64,000 nucleotides of DNA, taken from assembly GCF_009363695.1 (NCBI RefSeq), contig NZ_CP045403.1, forward strand, positions 2,832,001 to 2,896,000. The letters are read 5' to 3'. The stretch comes from Bacillus sp. THAF10. GTDB taxonomy: Bacteria; Bacillota; Bacilli; Bacillales; Bacillaceae_I. Of the stretch, positions 27,997-38,392 are shown in pieces (position 1 is the first letter of the stretch; the number at the start of each line of letters is the position of its first letter). The translations under genes and the position numbers were made by a program. A model generated the notes under the pieces. That model saw nothing but the letters and a program-made list of their open reading frames with translations. It did not search any database and was not told where the DNA came from.

Positions 27997-28877
27997 TCCG
28001 AGCCCCCCTCTTCTGTTGTGTCTTCAGGTGCTTCCTCCTGTTGTATTAATGCTCTTTCTACGATGATCACATGGCTGATATTATAAAAGTCAGCTGCTGG
28101 CTTCACATATGCCGTTTGGGTTAGGCCATATTCATCTGCAACAACTTCGATTACTTCTCCAATCATTAAACCTTGTGGAAACACACCACCAAGTCCAGAG
28201 GAGAGAACCTTTTCTCCTTCTTTCACTTCCGCCTGGTGAGGAATACGTTTTAATAGGAGGGCCCCTTTTTCTTGGTCGTAGCCCTCTATTAATCCAAAAA
28301 TCTCTTCATCTCCTTGTATGTATGCAGATATACGATTTTTAGGATCGAGTGAGCTTAATAACTGAACAGTAGAAGTAAAGGCATTGGCTTGTTTTACTTT
28401 CCCAATAAGTCCTGCTGACGTTACAACGGCCATGTCTTTTTCCACGCCGTTTTGCTTTCCTTTGTTGACAGTCACCTGTTCTACCCATTGATCAGGGTTT
28501 CTAGCAATAACGGTAGCTGGTTTTGCTTCATAGTCACGAAGCGAATCAAGTTCTCCGACAAGCTCTCGGAACTCTTCGTTTTCCTTTTCTAGCTTTTGAA
28601 CTTTTGTTTCTAAAAGAGCATATTCTTCTAGTCTGGCGCGCAGTAGTTTATTCTCTTCATACGTATCTTTTAAATAACCTACATTATCAAAGAAACCCGC
28701 GACAAAATGTGCGGGTCTATAAAAGATAGATTGAACAAAGCCTGTGGAGTCTTTTACAAACTGCTCAGGCCATGTCAAATCGTCCCGTTCTCTCAAAGAA
28801 AAACCAATCAATGCCACTAGAATAATTAAGCTCACCAACAAAATGATTAATCTTTTATTGAGGAAAAATTGTGGCAT
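27993..28877 (-). CDS. mreC: Rod shape-determining protein MreC
   Basis: 294 residues: short cytosolic N terminus, one membrane helix (about 9-26, LIILLVSLIILVALIGF), a coiled coil (about 68-110, rich in Leu and Glu), then the double beta-barrel domain with DQWVEQVTVNKGKQNGVEKD and VVTSAGLIGKV. MreC links cytosolic MreB to peptidoglycan synthases outside. 14 bases after mreB and overlapping mreD. Confidence 0.97.
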   Translation of the reverse strand: MPQFFLNKRLIILLVSLIILVALIGFSLRERDDLTWPEQFVKDSTGFVQSIFYRPAHFVAGFFDNVGYLKDTYEENKLLRARLEEYALLETKVQKLEKENEEFRELVGELDSLRDYEAKPATVIARNPDQWVEQVTVNKGKQNGVEKDMAVVTSAGLIGKVKQANAFTSTVQLLSSLDPKNRISAYIQGDEEIFGLIEGYDQEKGALLLKRIPHQAEVKEGEKVLSSGLGGVFPQGLMIGEVIEVVADEYGLTQTAYVKPAADFYNISHVIIVERALIQQEEAPEDTTEEGGSE

Positions 28878-28891
28878 GACTTAACACCTTC

Positions 28892-29932
<1,041 letters not shown>

Positions 29933-30100
29933 CTATAGCGTAATAAGTGGTAAATGAAAAATAATAAAACGGACGAAGCCTGTCCTGATATTTTCATTAC
30001 AATGTGGATTTGGTTAAGTGTAGAAGTTGATGGATTAAGAAGGGTGTCCTTCCAAACTCATGAGTAATATTATATCGTAGGAAAAGGAAAAAGCATAGTA

Positions 30101-33100
30101 TTACACATACCCTTTTTCTTTTAAACTAATAAATTTTTGGTCTCCAATTATTAGGTGGTCCAAAAGTTCTATTCCAATTATCTTTCCACATTCACTCAAT
30201 CTTTTTGTCACATCAATATCCTCCCTGCTTGGTGCAGGATCTCCGGAAGGATGATTATGTAAACAGATGAAAGAGGCTGCAGAACGACGGAAAGCTTCTT
30301 TAAAGTAGGGTGAGAACCCAGCGCCTTTCTTAGTTACCTAAATAGGTTTCCGAGAACTCCCCTCCAAACCGTACGTACTCCTCTCAGAGTATACGGCTTT
30401 CCATTTATCAGTCTAACTTTCCATTGTGAAGGTTATGGTGACAAGGAACACACATTGCAATAGTTTTTCTACGTCGTGCAATCATATGTTGTTCCCATCG
30501 CTTCTTACCATCCAAATCCTTTAGCTTATGTATGTGATGCATTTCTAGAGGTACACCACTAGTACCGCACCACTCACATTTTTCTGCTAAAAGGCGGTCA
30601 ATTAAGCTTGTCCTGCCACCATAAGCGAATGTAAGTTCAACCGTATCTATTTTCCGATGTTTTACTTCCCTACTTTTCTCCATCCGTTTCTCCGTAAAAT
30701 AGGCAGTTTTTTTGCCTTCCTTCGTTTCGTAACGTACACCGAAACTCCCGTAAATATTATATTTAGCGATTGTTTTACTAACGGTAGTTTTATATTTGTT
30801 GGCATAAGTTTTAATCATACTGTACTTCATTGTTTGTCGAAATGATTGAAGAACGTGAACATTACTAGCTAAACAATAGTAGTTGTATAAGCCCTCAATC
30901 TCAGCATTGTAAGTACGAAGGATTTCTAAATCATCGTTATGCACTAAATACGGTCGATGGACAGGTTTCCACCCATTGCTATTTCCAATTTTTAAAGCGC
31001 CTAAATCGACGAGTTTCTTGATATATTTTTCGTGGGGTACAAATAGCTTTGTTTGATAATTAAACTTCCGTTTCTTTGTACCATTTGGCATCTTCATTCT
31101 GTGCCAATCTCTTGCTACACGAATATCATAACTTAGGAAACGAGCATTTTTTTCACTATGTGTAATCAACGTTTTTTCAGCACTAAGTTCTAATTTTAAT
31201 TCCATTACCAAGAAGTCTGTTAAATCTTGTTTGATTTGCTCTGCCTCATTCTTGCTTCCTATTACACCAATGATGAAGTCGTCTGCGTAACGAACATATT
31301 TGATTCGACGATAGTTTGGGTCAAAAAGGTCTTTACTGTCGTGACTTTGAAGTTCTTTGTAAAGAGCCTTTAATTCTTTTAGTTTCTCAGATTTTTCTTT
31401 TTCAGATAGTGTTTCCCAATCACGTTTATTGTTACTTTTACGTTTCGCGATTTTGGAAGCGATAGTATGATATACCAAGTTATGCGCGCGTTTTTCACTT
31501 TTGTTATAACGCTCAGAATATTGCTCCACATATTTATCTAAGTCATGTAAATAAATATTGGACAATAATGGACTTATGATTCCCCCCTGAGGTGTGCCAC
31601 TATAAGTTTTGTGAAGAACCCAGTCTTCTACATATCCTGCTCGTAGAAACTTCCAAATTAGATTAATGAATTTTTCATCTTTAATCCTTTTTCGTAGCAG
31701 TTGAATCAAAACGTGATGGTCAATATTATCAAAGAAACTTTTAATATCCCCTTCAACAAACCATCTAGTTCCAGTGAATGTGTTACGTATTTCTTTAAGT
31801 GCAGTGTGACAACTTCGATTTGTTCTGAAACCATGTGAGTGATTTGAGAACTGTGGTTCATAGATACTTTCCAGAATGCGCCTTACGACTTCTTGGATTA
31901 ACTTATCCTCAAAAGTTGGAAGACCTAAAGCTCTTAGTTTTCCGTTCTTCTTTGGAATATACGTTCTTCGTGCTGGTTTTGGCTGATATGTTTGGTCTTT
32001 TAGTTTCTCAATTAGACTCTCCATTCTGATTATACTCATTCCGTCGATTGTATCGTTATTAATACCTTTTGTGCTACTTCCTTTATTTGGGTAAATCTTA
32101 GCATAGGCTTCTAAGTAAAATTCAATATTATAAAGGTTTCGATACAGTCTCTCAAAAGAATAATTTTCCTCTTTTGCTTTGGAAGTCAGATTGCTTAATA
32201 CTACTTTTGGATTTCTCATAGAGCCTCGCGCTCCTTCCCAATTTTGTATTAAACTCGATAAACTACTCTCCTTCGCCATGTAATAGGCTTTCCCTATCTC
32301 GGACTACTACGAGAGTTCCGTTGCCATATTGGATATTCAGACACATCTGTCATAGCCTTTGTATGGCTTTCCAACTTAGGCAATCCCCATTTAGACATTT
32401 AGAAACATAGCAAATCAATAGTTTCGGATGTGACTTTCGCTCGTTTCATTCTATATAGAAGATGGTCGAAATAGTATCACTTCATGTTTCTCGAAATTTT
32501 TAAGAAACATGCATATTTCGCACAGCGTATATCGTTACCTCCCGCTGAAGGTCCCCGTAGTCCTCCTTGAGCTATCATTCAAGCAATTCAGCTTTCATCC
32601 TTGTCTATGAATTTCACCTCGCCATTCAGTCGTGCCTTGGTAACTAGACAACTTATGGCTTTGCCAACATGCTACACTCCCCGTTTGGTTTCCCTCTCGG
32701 ATAAGTTGACTGATGATAGGGTAAGAATTGTGATAATTCCCTACTACCTTGCCAGAGCAGATTTTCTAAATGTCCTTATGGGCGCACTATCTCGCGCGGG
32801 TGAACGATGCTCGCATTTAAGCTGCCGATAAAAATGGTCTGCTGATGAAGAACTTGATTTTTGGTGTTGAGGTAAAGGCAAACGAAATGCTCTTGGGATA
32901 GAAAGCGCATGTCCTCCATCACATAGTTTGCTGCATCTTCTGGTGATCGGATGACATAACGATCTTCATATTGCAAACGATGAATTCTTCTGCCAAGCTC
33001 TATCGCAGCCATAATTTGCACAGCTTTTACATTTCCAATTCCTTTCACTCCCGTAATCTCCTCAATTGATGCATCTTTTAAGAGACGTAATCCTTCAAAA

Positions 33101-33285
33101 TGAGTGAGTAGCTTATTGGCAAGCTGCAGAACAGATTCTTCCTTTGACCCTGTCCTGAGTAATATGGCAAGAAGCTCATGATTGGATAAGCTTTTTGGTC
33201 CATCCTGAACCAAACGCTCACGCGGTCGCTGGTCCTCAGGATAATCCTTAATCATTAACGCCTTGGAAGTGGTGGTTGTTACCAA
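30101..33285 (-). CDS. radC: RadC/JAMM-domain protein split by a group II intron
   Basis: Two exons on the minus strand: 33285-32788 (498 bases) and 30304-30101 (204 bases). Joined they make 702 bases, 233 residues plus stop, in frame. Exon 1 has the N-terminal helix-hairpin-helix region ([15 protein letters not shown]) and ends ...[10 protein letters not shown]; exon 2 resumes [18 protein letters not shown] and [12 protein letters not shown], which carries the H-x-H zinc motif of the JAMM domain, and ends KEKGYV. RadC (YsxA) is conserved but its role is unclear; it is not needed for repair in B. subtilis as I recall. Because the intron lies in sense with consensus boundaries, splicing should restore the protein. 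Confidence 0.92.
30305..32787 (-). mobile_element. Group II intron, Ll.LtrB type (subgroup IIA, ML lineage)
   Basis: 2,483 bases. The 5' end reads GTGCGCCCATAAGG (consensus GUGYG) and the 3' end reads CCCTAC, the same terminal hexamer I remember for Ll.LtrB. Domain V is at about 30366-30398 (AGCCGTATACTC, loop GAGA, GAGTACGTACGGTTT) with the AGC triad. Domains I-III occupy 32787-32280. Domain IV carries the reverse transcriptase gene and, just before it, CTCGTAGTAGTCCGAGA, which resembles the LtrA-binding DIVa region. A TATTTCG at 32473-32467 can pair with exon CGAGATA as EBS1/IBS1. Confidence 0.93.
30408..32279 (-). CDS. ltrA: Group II intron reverse transcriptase/maturase with HNH endonuclease
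   Basis: 623 residues, intact. N-terminal RT-0 region, then RT blocks with [65 protein letters not shown] and the catalytic YADD ([10 protein letters not shown]). Then the X/thumb domain (maturase), a basic D region, and a C-terminal HNH domain with paired cysteines CEWCG and [10 protein letters not shown]. The protein splices its intron, and nicks and reverse transcribes at target sites. All catalytic motifs are present, so the element is probably competent to splice and retrohome. Encoded within domain IV on the same strand as radC. Confidence 0.96.
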   Translation of the reverse strand: MAKESSLSSLIQNWEGARGSMRNPKVVLSNLTSKAKEENYSFERLYRNLYNIEFYLEAYAKIYPNKGSSTKGINNDTIDGMSIIRMESLIEKLKDQTYQPKPARRTYIPKKNGKLRALGLPTFEDKLIQEVVRRILESIYEPQFSNHSHGFRTNRSCHTALKEIRNTFTGTRWFVEGDIKSFFDNIDHHVLIQLLRKRIKDEKFINLIWKFLRAGYVEDWVLHKTYSGTPQGGIISPLLSNIYLHDLDKYVEQYSERYNKSEKRAHNLVYHTIASKIAKRKSNNKRDWETLSEKEKSEKLKELKALYKELQSHDSKDLFDPNYRRIKYVRYADDFIIGVIGSKNEAEQIKQDLTDFLVMELKLELSAEKTLITHSEKNARFLSYDIRVARDWHRMKMPNGTKKRKFNYQTKLFVPHEKYIKKLVDLGALKIGNSNGWKPVHRPYLVHNDDLEILRTYNAEIEGLYNYYCLASNVHVLQSFRQTMKYSMIKTYANKYKTTVSKTIAKYNIYGSFGVRYETKEGKKTAYFTEKRMEKSREVKHRKIDTVELTFAYGGRTSLIDRLLAEKCEWCGTSGVPLEMHHIHKLKDLDGKKRWEQHMIARRRKTIAMCVPCHHNLHNGKLD

Positions 33286-33330
33286 TGTCCTGTTCCTCCC
33301 TTTGGTAGAAGACAGGCATCATCCGAATTA

Positions 33331-33885
33331 TTAAAAATGCTTTAGCTCTCGAACTGTCCGGGATAGTGGCAAGCCTACAATAGAAAAATAATCTCCTTGA
33401 ATTTCCTTTACAAAAATGGCGCCAACTTCCTGAATGCCGTAAGAACCTGCTTTATCCATCGGCTCCCCAGATTGGATGTAAAATTCAATCTCATCCTCTG
33501 TTAGGTCCCAAAATGTCACCGCGGTTTTTTCGTAAAAGGTCACTTGTTTTTCTTTGCTGAGTATCGCCACTCCACTTATCACATGATGTTTACTGCCACT
33601 GAGCTTGCGAAGGGTTTCTCTTGCTTCCGCTTCATCCACTGGTTTACCAAGAACCATGTCCTCTAACACGACAATGGTGTCAGAGCCAATGACAATCGCT
33701 TCTGGATGCTCCTGAAAAACGCTTTCTGCTTTTTGGTAGGCAAGACTTGTGGCTATCTCTTCTGGTGATAGTGAAGGGTCATATGTTTCTTCGATGTTAC
33801 TCACTTTCACTTCAAATTGGAGATGTACTTGTTTGAGGAGTTCCTTTCTTCTGGGGGATCCTGAGGCTAAAATAAGAGGTTTCAT
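33331..33885 (-). CDS. maf: Maf family nucleotide pyrophosphatase
   Basis: 184 residues. N-terminal LILASGSPRRKELL is the Maf signature; further conserved are SNIEETYDPSLSPEE, IVIGSDTIVVLE with the catalytic Asp, GKPVDEAEARETLRKLSG and GSYGIQEVGAIFVKEIQGDY. Maf hydrolyses dTTP, UTP or modified nucleotides, and overexpression inhibits septation in B. subtilis. It is 45 bases upstream of radC, in conserved order maf-radC-mreB. Confidence 0.95.
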   Translation of the reverse strand: MKPLILASGSPRRKELLKQVHLQFEVKVSNIEETYDPSLSPEEIATSLAYQKAESVFQEHPEAIVIGSDTIVVLEDMVLGKPVDEAEARETLRKLSGSKHHVISGVAILSKEKQVTFYEKTAVTFWDLTEDEIEFYIQSGEPMDKAGSYGIQEVGAIFVKEIQGDYFSIVGLPLSRTVRELKHF

Positions 33886-33997
33886 TTGCTATCACCTTCC
33901 GCTAGTAATTCGTACTTGAGAGATACATCTTCATCCTATCACAAAAAATCATTAGGCAACAAATTTCTTTGTCTGAATCTCAAAAAGGATTTTCCGC

Positions 33998-34034
33998 ACA
34001 AAAAAATGACCCAAAATCAACTTTTGAGCCATTG
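33998..34034 (-). terminator. Terminator of spoIIB
   Basis: A 12-pair stem (AATGGCTCAAAA with TTTTGGGTCATT, two G-U pairs) is followed by TTTTTTT on the minus strand. Confidence 0.85.
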
Positions 34035-34042
34035 AGATGAAA

Positions 34043-35161
34043 TTAATATAGGAAAGAAGTAGCATCGAGCAGTTTTTGCTGAGCTTCCCATAATGCTTGT
34101 TTATTATTGGAGCTTTGGTACATTTGTAAGTTTTCATAAGCAGACATTAGCGCATTCTTATACCCTGAAGTTACCTCTGTTAAGTCACTACTATTAATAG
34201 CTTCCACCTTTTGCAAAGAGCTTTGTAACCCTTCATTTGTCGCCGAGTCTATTGTTAAGCCTTCAAGCAGCATTGAAGTTGCCGTAACTAGCTGGACGTA
34301 CAAGCTTTGCCCTTCCTCAAGTAAGGAAACATCTTTTGCCGAGAGCGATTCTAATGTTTTTCCAGGAAACGTGAGATCTTTTGCATACGGCTCAAAGCCT
34401 TTATCAGCAGCATCTGCACCAACAATTTTCATGCCCTCGACACTTTTGCCAACTGCCATAAGTACATAAGTCGGTTCTGATCCAACAGAAGTTGCAGGAA
34501 AGCCCGCACTTTGCAGGCGATTAACTTCGGTAGTGGCTCCATCACTTGTTGTAAAAGCACCAGCTTGTAATACTGAAATGGTTTGGGCTGGAATGGTAAA
34601 ACTATTACTTCCTTCTGCGGTGGTTCCTTTTTCATTTGTTGCATTATCAGATGTTACTGGTGCTGCTGCAGGCACATCGGGGTTTAGTGGCGAATCCGGT
34701 ATTTTCATCACTGCTAAAATGAGAAAACCTAGACATGTACCGATGCCTATTGCCATTCCAATGGATAGAAGTAATTGCTTGTAGAAGGAGGGAGATTGTA
34801 ATTTTTTCTTCTTTCCAAAGGGAGATGCCTGTCCTTTAGATTGATTCACTTTCCTGAGATCTTCAATATATGAAGCTTTAGGGGAGGTTGCTTTGTTTTC
34901 ATGCTTTTCTTGCTCTTCTTGTTTTTTTGGTTCTTTCGGAAGCACCCATTCAAACTCATCCTCTTCCTTTTTTTCAGCTGCAGCTGCTGACTCATCTACA
35001 ATAATGATAGGCAATTCCTCATCAGAGTAAGAGGACACCTCCTCATTTGGAGCTACAGGTGGGCTCTCTTCCTTTGGCTGATAGTGTTTCTTTTTCTTTT
35101 TTCCGTGCTGATAATGCTTTTCCTTCCCATTTATCTTGATTTTCACCTGGTGATTATTCAT
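34043..35161 (-). CDS. spoIIB: Stage II sporulation protein SpoIIB-like, SPOR domain
   Basis: 372 residues from ATG 35161, with GGAGGTGG five bases upstream; the longer frame to 35203 is unsupported. A long charged cytosolic part (1-125, rich in Lys and Glu), one membrane helix (about 128-150, LLLSIGMAIGIGTCLGFLIL), then an external SPOR-like domain with TISVLQAGAFTTSDGATTEV. SpoIIB localises to the sporulation septum and helps septal thinning and engulfment. Position between maf and the comC operon matches B. subtilis. Sequence identity to SpoIIB is inferred from layout and synteny. Confidence 0.85.
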   Translation of the reverse strand: MNNHQVKIKINGKEKHYQHGKKKKKHYQPKEESPPVAPNEEVSSYSDEELPIIIVDESAAAAEKKEEDEFEWVLPKEPKKQEEQEKHENKATSPKASYIEDLRKVNQSKGQASPFGKKKKLQSPSFYKQLLLSIGMAIGIGTCLGFLILAVMKIPDSPLNPDVPAAAPVTSDNATNEKGTTAEGSNSFTIPAQTISVLQAGAFTTSDGATTEVNRLQSAGFPATSVGSEPTYVLMAVGKSVEGMKIVGADAADKGFEPYAKDLTFPGKTLESLSAKDVSLLEEGQSLYVQLVTATSMLLEGLTIDSATNEGLQSSLQKVEAINSSDLTEVTSGYKNALMSAYENLQMYQSSNNKQALWEAQQKLLDATSFLY

Positions 35162-35230
35162 TTTTACCACCTCCGGATTCCTTTGACAAAATATGTCTTC
35201 CACAGATTTTGTTTTATCCTATCATAGGCA

Positions 35231-35266
35231 ATAAAAAAAAGAACAAGACTTTTGTCGTCTTGTCCT
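35231..35266 (-). terminator. Terminator of the type IV pilus operon
   Basis: GGACAAGAC pairs with GTCTTGTTC, followed by TTTTTTTT on the minus strand, after pilO. Confidence 0.92.
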
Positions 35267-35326
35267 AATTCTTTTCCGACACTTTCCTTATCACTTTCAA
35301 GGATTCGACCATTTCCAAGGAAATAA

Positions 35327-36040
35327 TTAGTTTGTGTCGAGAAATGGATTGGTTTTATTTGCAGGCTCTGGTACCGATAATGGCGGCAAGTCTTCTACAA
35401 GGTCATGCAGCTCCGGATAGTAGAAGGCTGACAGGGTTACAGAGTAAGATAAAGTGTCCATTACTTGTTCAGTGGACGTGACTTCTGGTTGTCCCGTAAA
35501 CGTAACAGATTCTATTTGGGTGATTCGAGTGAGGTTCTCTAATGAAGATAAAAATGTCTTTAACGCCTCATAGGTTTCCGACTCTACCGCAAGATTAACT
35601 GTTACCTTGTTAAGGCCTTCTGGCATAAATTCAGTAGCTACCTCTGTTTCCGTGGTCTCTGGTGTTTGCGACTCTACGTATTCATCAAGTGTGGTAGAAG
35701 CAGGTGTAAAGGCGCTATCACCAAAGGTCATATTCACAATAGTGCTTTCAGAAAGCAGCTCTGCCTTGTCTAGCTCTAGCACCAGCTGTTCCACAAAAGG
35801 AGTAACAGGAATTTTCCGCTGCAGCTCTACCGTATTGCCATTTAATGCGGCGGACGTTGCCTGTTGTTGATCTAATACTTGAATAAGCTGTTGCTCAATT
35901 TTCAGGTCGTTTTGTAGCTGCTCCGCTTTTCTTTCTTGAGGCAAGTAACCAAGATAATAAAAAGCAGCAATCCCTAAAACAATGCCCAATACAGAGATAC
36001 CAAAGAGGAGATAATGCTTACGTTCCATTTCAATCATCAT
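35327..36040 (-). CDS. pilO: Type IV pilus alignment protein PilO-like
   Basis: 237 residues: one N-terminal membrane helix (about 9-29, LFGISVLGIVLGIAAFYYLG), a coiled coil with Gln/Glu heptads (about 33-75), and a ferredoxin-like C-terminal domain (about 80-215, ending in the LSYSVTLSAFYYPE strand). This is the PilO layout. PilO dimerises with PilN on the outer face of the membrane. Its ATG overlaps the pilN stop. Last gene of the pilus operon before the terminator. The Thr/Glu-rich insertion near residue 120 (ESQTPETTETE) is unusual but not disruptive. Confidence 0.82.
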   Translation of the reverse strand: MMIEMERKHYLLFGISVLGIVLGIAAFYYLGYLPQERKAEQLQNDLKIEQQLIQVLDQQQATSAALNGNTVELQRKIPVTPFVEQLVLELDKAELLSESTIVNMTFGDSAFTPASTTLDEYVESQTPETTETEVATEFMPEGLNKVTVNLAVESETYEALKTFLSSLENLTRITQIESVTFTGQPEVTSTEQVMDTLSYSVTLSAFYYPELHDLVEDLPPLSVPEPANKTNPFLDTN

Positions 36041-36630
36041 CCTTCTTCTTCCCCTCCGTCCCCTTCTGTTACCGTTTCTTCTTGAAACTTAGTGCGATCA
36101 AAACCGACACTAAACTGTCCAATATATCGTGGCATTGCGTCTTCTGCATCAATAGCTGCTGTTGAGATAGAAGACAAGTCAACAGAATGATATTGCGGTG
36201 ATTGATTTAAGTGATGAAGGAAATAAGCCGCATCCTTTGATTCATCAAATTGCACCGTTAAGTTTAAATTTCCTGTTTCATCATAAGAAAAGCTTTGGAT
36301 AAACCCTCTCTCTGGGAGCAAGGAAATTAGGTCTTGCATGACAGGGACCATTTCTAGAGGATATTCTTCCGCCCAAACTACTGTCTGCGCAAGCTTTCCT
36401 TCAGATGATGAACTTTGCGGCCTGTTCATAGCTTCTTCTTTAGCAATTCTGAGCTCCTGTGCCGTTTCAAGCTCCTGTTGGGCTGTTTGAACATCTTTAT
36501 TTACTAGATTAGAAAATGTAAAAAGCATGATGATGACAAACAAACAAAAGAAAGCACAGATGCCATAGACAAGAGGTGTCGTTATATTACGAGATTTCTT
36601 TTTAGGTAATAAATCTATTTCTACTAACAT
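36037..36630 (-). CDS. pilN: Type IV pilus protein PilN-like
   Basis: 197 residues starting MLVEIDLLPKKKSR, the cytosolic PilN tail that binds PilM, then a membrane helix (about 20-43), a coiled coil (about 48-72), and a small periplasm-side-like domain (residues 85-180). The start codon overlaps the pilM stop (TAATG) and the stop overlaps pilO, so pilM-pilN-pilO are translationally coupled. Function: joins the cytosolic PilM ring to PilO. Confidence 0.86.
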   Translation of the reverse strand: MLVEIDLLPKKKSRNITTPLVYGICAFFCLFVIIMLFTFSNLVNKDVQTAQQELETAQELRIAKEEAMNRPQSSSSEGKLAQTVVWAEEYPLEMVPVMQDLISLLPERGFIQSFSYDETGNLNLTVQFDESKDAAYFLHHLNQSPQYHSVDLSSISTAAIDAEDAMPRYIGQFSVGFDRTKFQEETVTEGDGGEEEG

Positions 36631-37613
36631 TAGCGCACCTCTTTTAACGCAAGGCCAAGTGGGTAATAGTATCTAGAATCGATAGCTTCTTGGTCCTGTG
36701 TATACACGTCCTGCTCAAAGGAGTCGACCTGCACGGTCATTCTTTCTTTCAATTTTGCTAAGATTAATGGTAGATTCGGATGATCTCCATGAAGCAAGAT
36801 GCGTTGTATTTCCTCATTTCCTTGGTTGAGAGAATAGCGGAAGAAGTTCATAATTTTCTCCACTTCTGACGCGAAATCCTCTAAATAAACATTAAACTGC
36901 ACGATATCTCCTGCCCATTCCATTTGGGTATTTCCAAGAGATACCTCCCACACCTTCATATCTTGTGGAAACGCAACGGTTCTCATAAATACTGGGACAT
37001 GGTCCATAAAAATGCTTAACGTAATACAGCTCACATCAAAATGAATGATCAGCAAGTGGTCATGCTCATTACGCTGTCCAAATTCATAGTAAAGTCTATA
37101 AAGACAAAGTGGAGAAACATCTGCTGCTGCAGGCTTCATTTTAAATTCTTCGAGCATCATGGAATAGGTGGTTACCACTTCTTCTGGGGAGGCAAACAAA
37201 ACCAGCTCTGTTTTTTCAGAGCGATTGAGAACATGAACATCAAACACCGGATCCTCAAAGGGAAGATGAATAGTGGAGCCTAGTTCAAGATAGAGGTAAC
37301 CGATAATTTCGTCATCCATGATATTAGATGGAATAGTTAGCTTTCTAGTAACCACGTATTGGTCTGGAACAACAAATCGCACATGCTTGCGTTTCAAGCC
37401 CCAGTCTTCTACACATTCCTCTAAAATGAGACGAAAAACCTCTTCATCGACAATTTTTCCATCTTTGACTAGATTTGGCGGCAAAAATCGTTCATTTGTG
37501 CGTTTAATAACAAGTGGATTCATGCTTTTTAATTCGATCATTCGGATAACATGGTCCCGAATAATCAAGTTTATGAAATTGTTTTGCTTTGGTTGCAAAA
37601 ATGAAAATTCCAT
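36630..37613 (-). CDS. pilM: Actin-like type IV pilus protein PilM
   Basis: 327 residues, no membrane segment, actin/FtsA-like. Motifs: N-terminal strand NLIIRDHVIRMIELKS, VRFVVPDQYVVTRKLTIP, and the phosphate-binding-like strand LLIIHFDVSCITLSIF; C-terminal IQRILLHGDHPNLPLIL. PilM binds the PilN tail and links the inner-membrane platform to the ATPases. It follows pilD by 28 bases and is coupled to pilN. Divergent from Gram-negative PilM, so the call also rests on operon order. Confidence 0.85.
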   Translation of the reverse strand: MEFSFLQPKQNNFINLIIRDHVIRMIELKSMNPLVIKRTNERFLPPNLVKDGKIVDEEVFRLILEECVEDWGLKRKHVRFVVPDQYVVTRKLTIPSNIMDDEIIGYLYLELGSTIHLPFEDPVFDVHVLNRSEKTELVLFASPEEVVTTYSMMLEEFKMKPAAADVSPLCLYRLYYEFGQRNEHDHLLIIHFDVSCITLSIFMDHVPVFMRTVAFPQDMKVWEVSLGNTQMEWAGDIVQFNVYLEDFASEVEKIMNFFRYSLNQGNEEIQRILLHGDHPNLPLILAKLKERMTVQVDSFEQDVYTQDQEAIDSRYYYPLGLALKEVR

Positions 37614-37641
37614 CTAGAAACTCCTTATGTAAAAATATTTG

Positions 37642-38385
37642 CTAATACAGTAAGGAAAAATACCATCGCAACAGCGCTTCCCCTTTGAAATAAACAATTA
37701 TGGCAGCTACCGCAATAGATGGTCCAAACGGAAAAGGCACCCCCCGTTTTACCTTACCAGCAAGCATCCCAACTAATGCTGCAACCATTCCAATCAAGGA
37801 TGAAAGGAAAAAAGTAAGTATGACAAGCTCCCAGCCTAATACAAATCCGAGAACTGCAAACAACTTCACATCTCCTCCACCCATGCCACCTCTTGACACG
37901 AGTGCCACAATTAATGGGATTAGAAAGCCTACGGCAAACCCGATTATATGATTTGGAATGGTTTGATATGGAATAAAGAATCGTTCTACCATAAAAAGAA
38001 TGAGAAAAAATAGCAATATCTTATTCGGAATGAGCATATAGTGAAGGTCTGAGATGACGATAATGATGAGCATGGAAATGAGTGTCCAAGCAACAATTAA
38101 TTCATATGTCCACCCCATCAAATAAGGCGCTGTGACAAAAAGGACCGCCGTTAAAAGCTCGAATAATGGATAAATAGGAGACACCGACTTTTGACAGTGC
38201 CGACATCTCCCATTTAAAAAAACATATGATAGGACGGGGACTAAATCTAGCCCCGTCAATGTCGTCTTGCAATTTGTACAATGTGATCTTGGTGTAACAA
38301 TTGACTCACCCTTCGGAATCCGTAGGCCGACTACGTTGTAGAAGGAGCCTAGGAGAAGGGCGATGATAAAGGTAAAAGTTAACAT
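37642..38385 (-). CDS. comC: Prepilin peptidase ComC/PilD
   Basis: 247 residues. N-terminal GSFYNVVGLRIPKGESIV, a zinc-like pair of CxxC motifs (CTNC, CRHC), and about seven membrane helices. Aspartyl-protease residues are visible in ISDLHYMLIPN and GGGDVKLF. It cleaves the leader of prepilins before the hydrophobic helix and N-methylates Phe or the equivalent. In B. subtilis comC lies between spoIIB and folC and serves competence pilins; here it sits in the same interval but inside a full pilus operon. Confidence 0.95.
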   Translation of the reverse strand: MLTFTFIIALLLGSFYNVVGLRIPKGESIVTPRSHCTNCKTTLTGLDLVPVLSYVFLNGRCRHCQKSVSPIYPLFELLTAVLFVTAPYLMGWTYELIVAWTLISMLIIIVISDLHYMLIPNKILLFFLILFMVERFFIPYQTIPNHIIGFAVGFLIPLIVALVSRGGMGGGDVKLFAVLGFVLGWELVILTFFLSSLIGMVAALVGMLAGKVKRGVPFPFGPSIAVAAIIVYFKGEALLRWYFSLLY

Positions 38386-38392
38386 AGGATAA

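Noticed and set aside
30101..33285. radC as a pseudogene
   Set aside because: The break has exact group II intron ends, the element lies in sense, and the exons join in frame with a normal RadC sequence.
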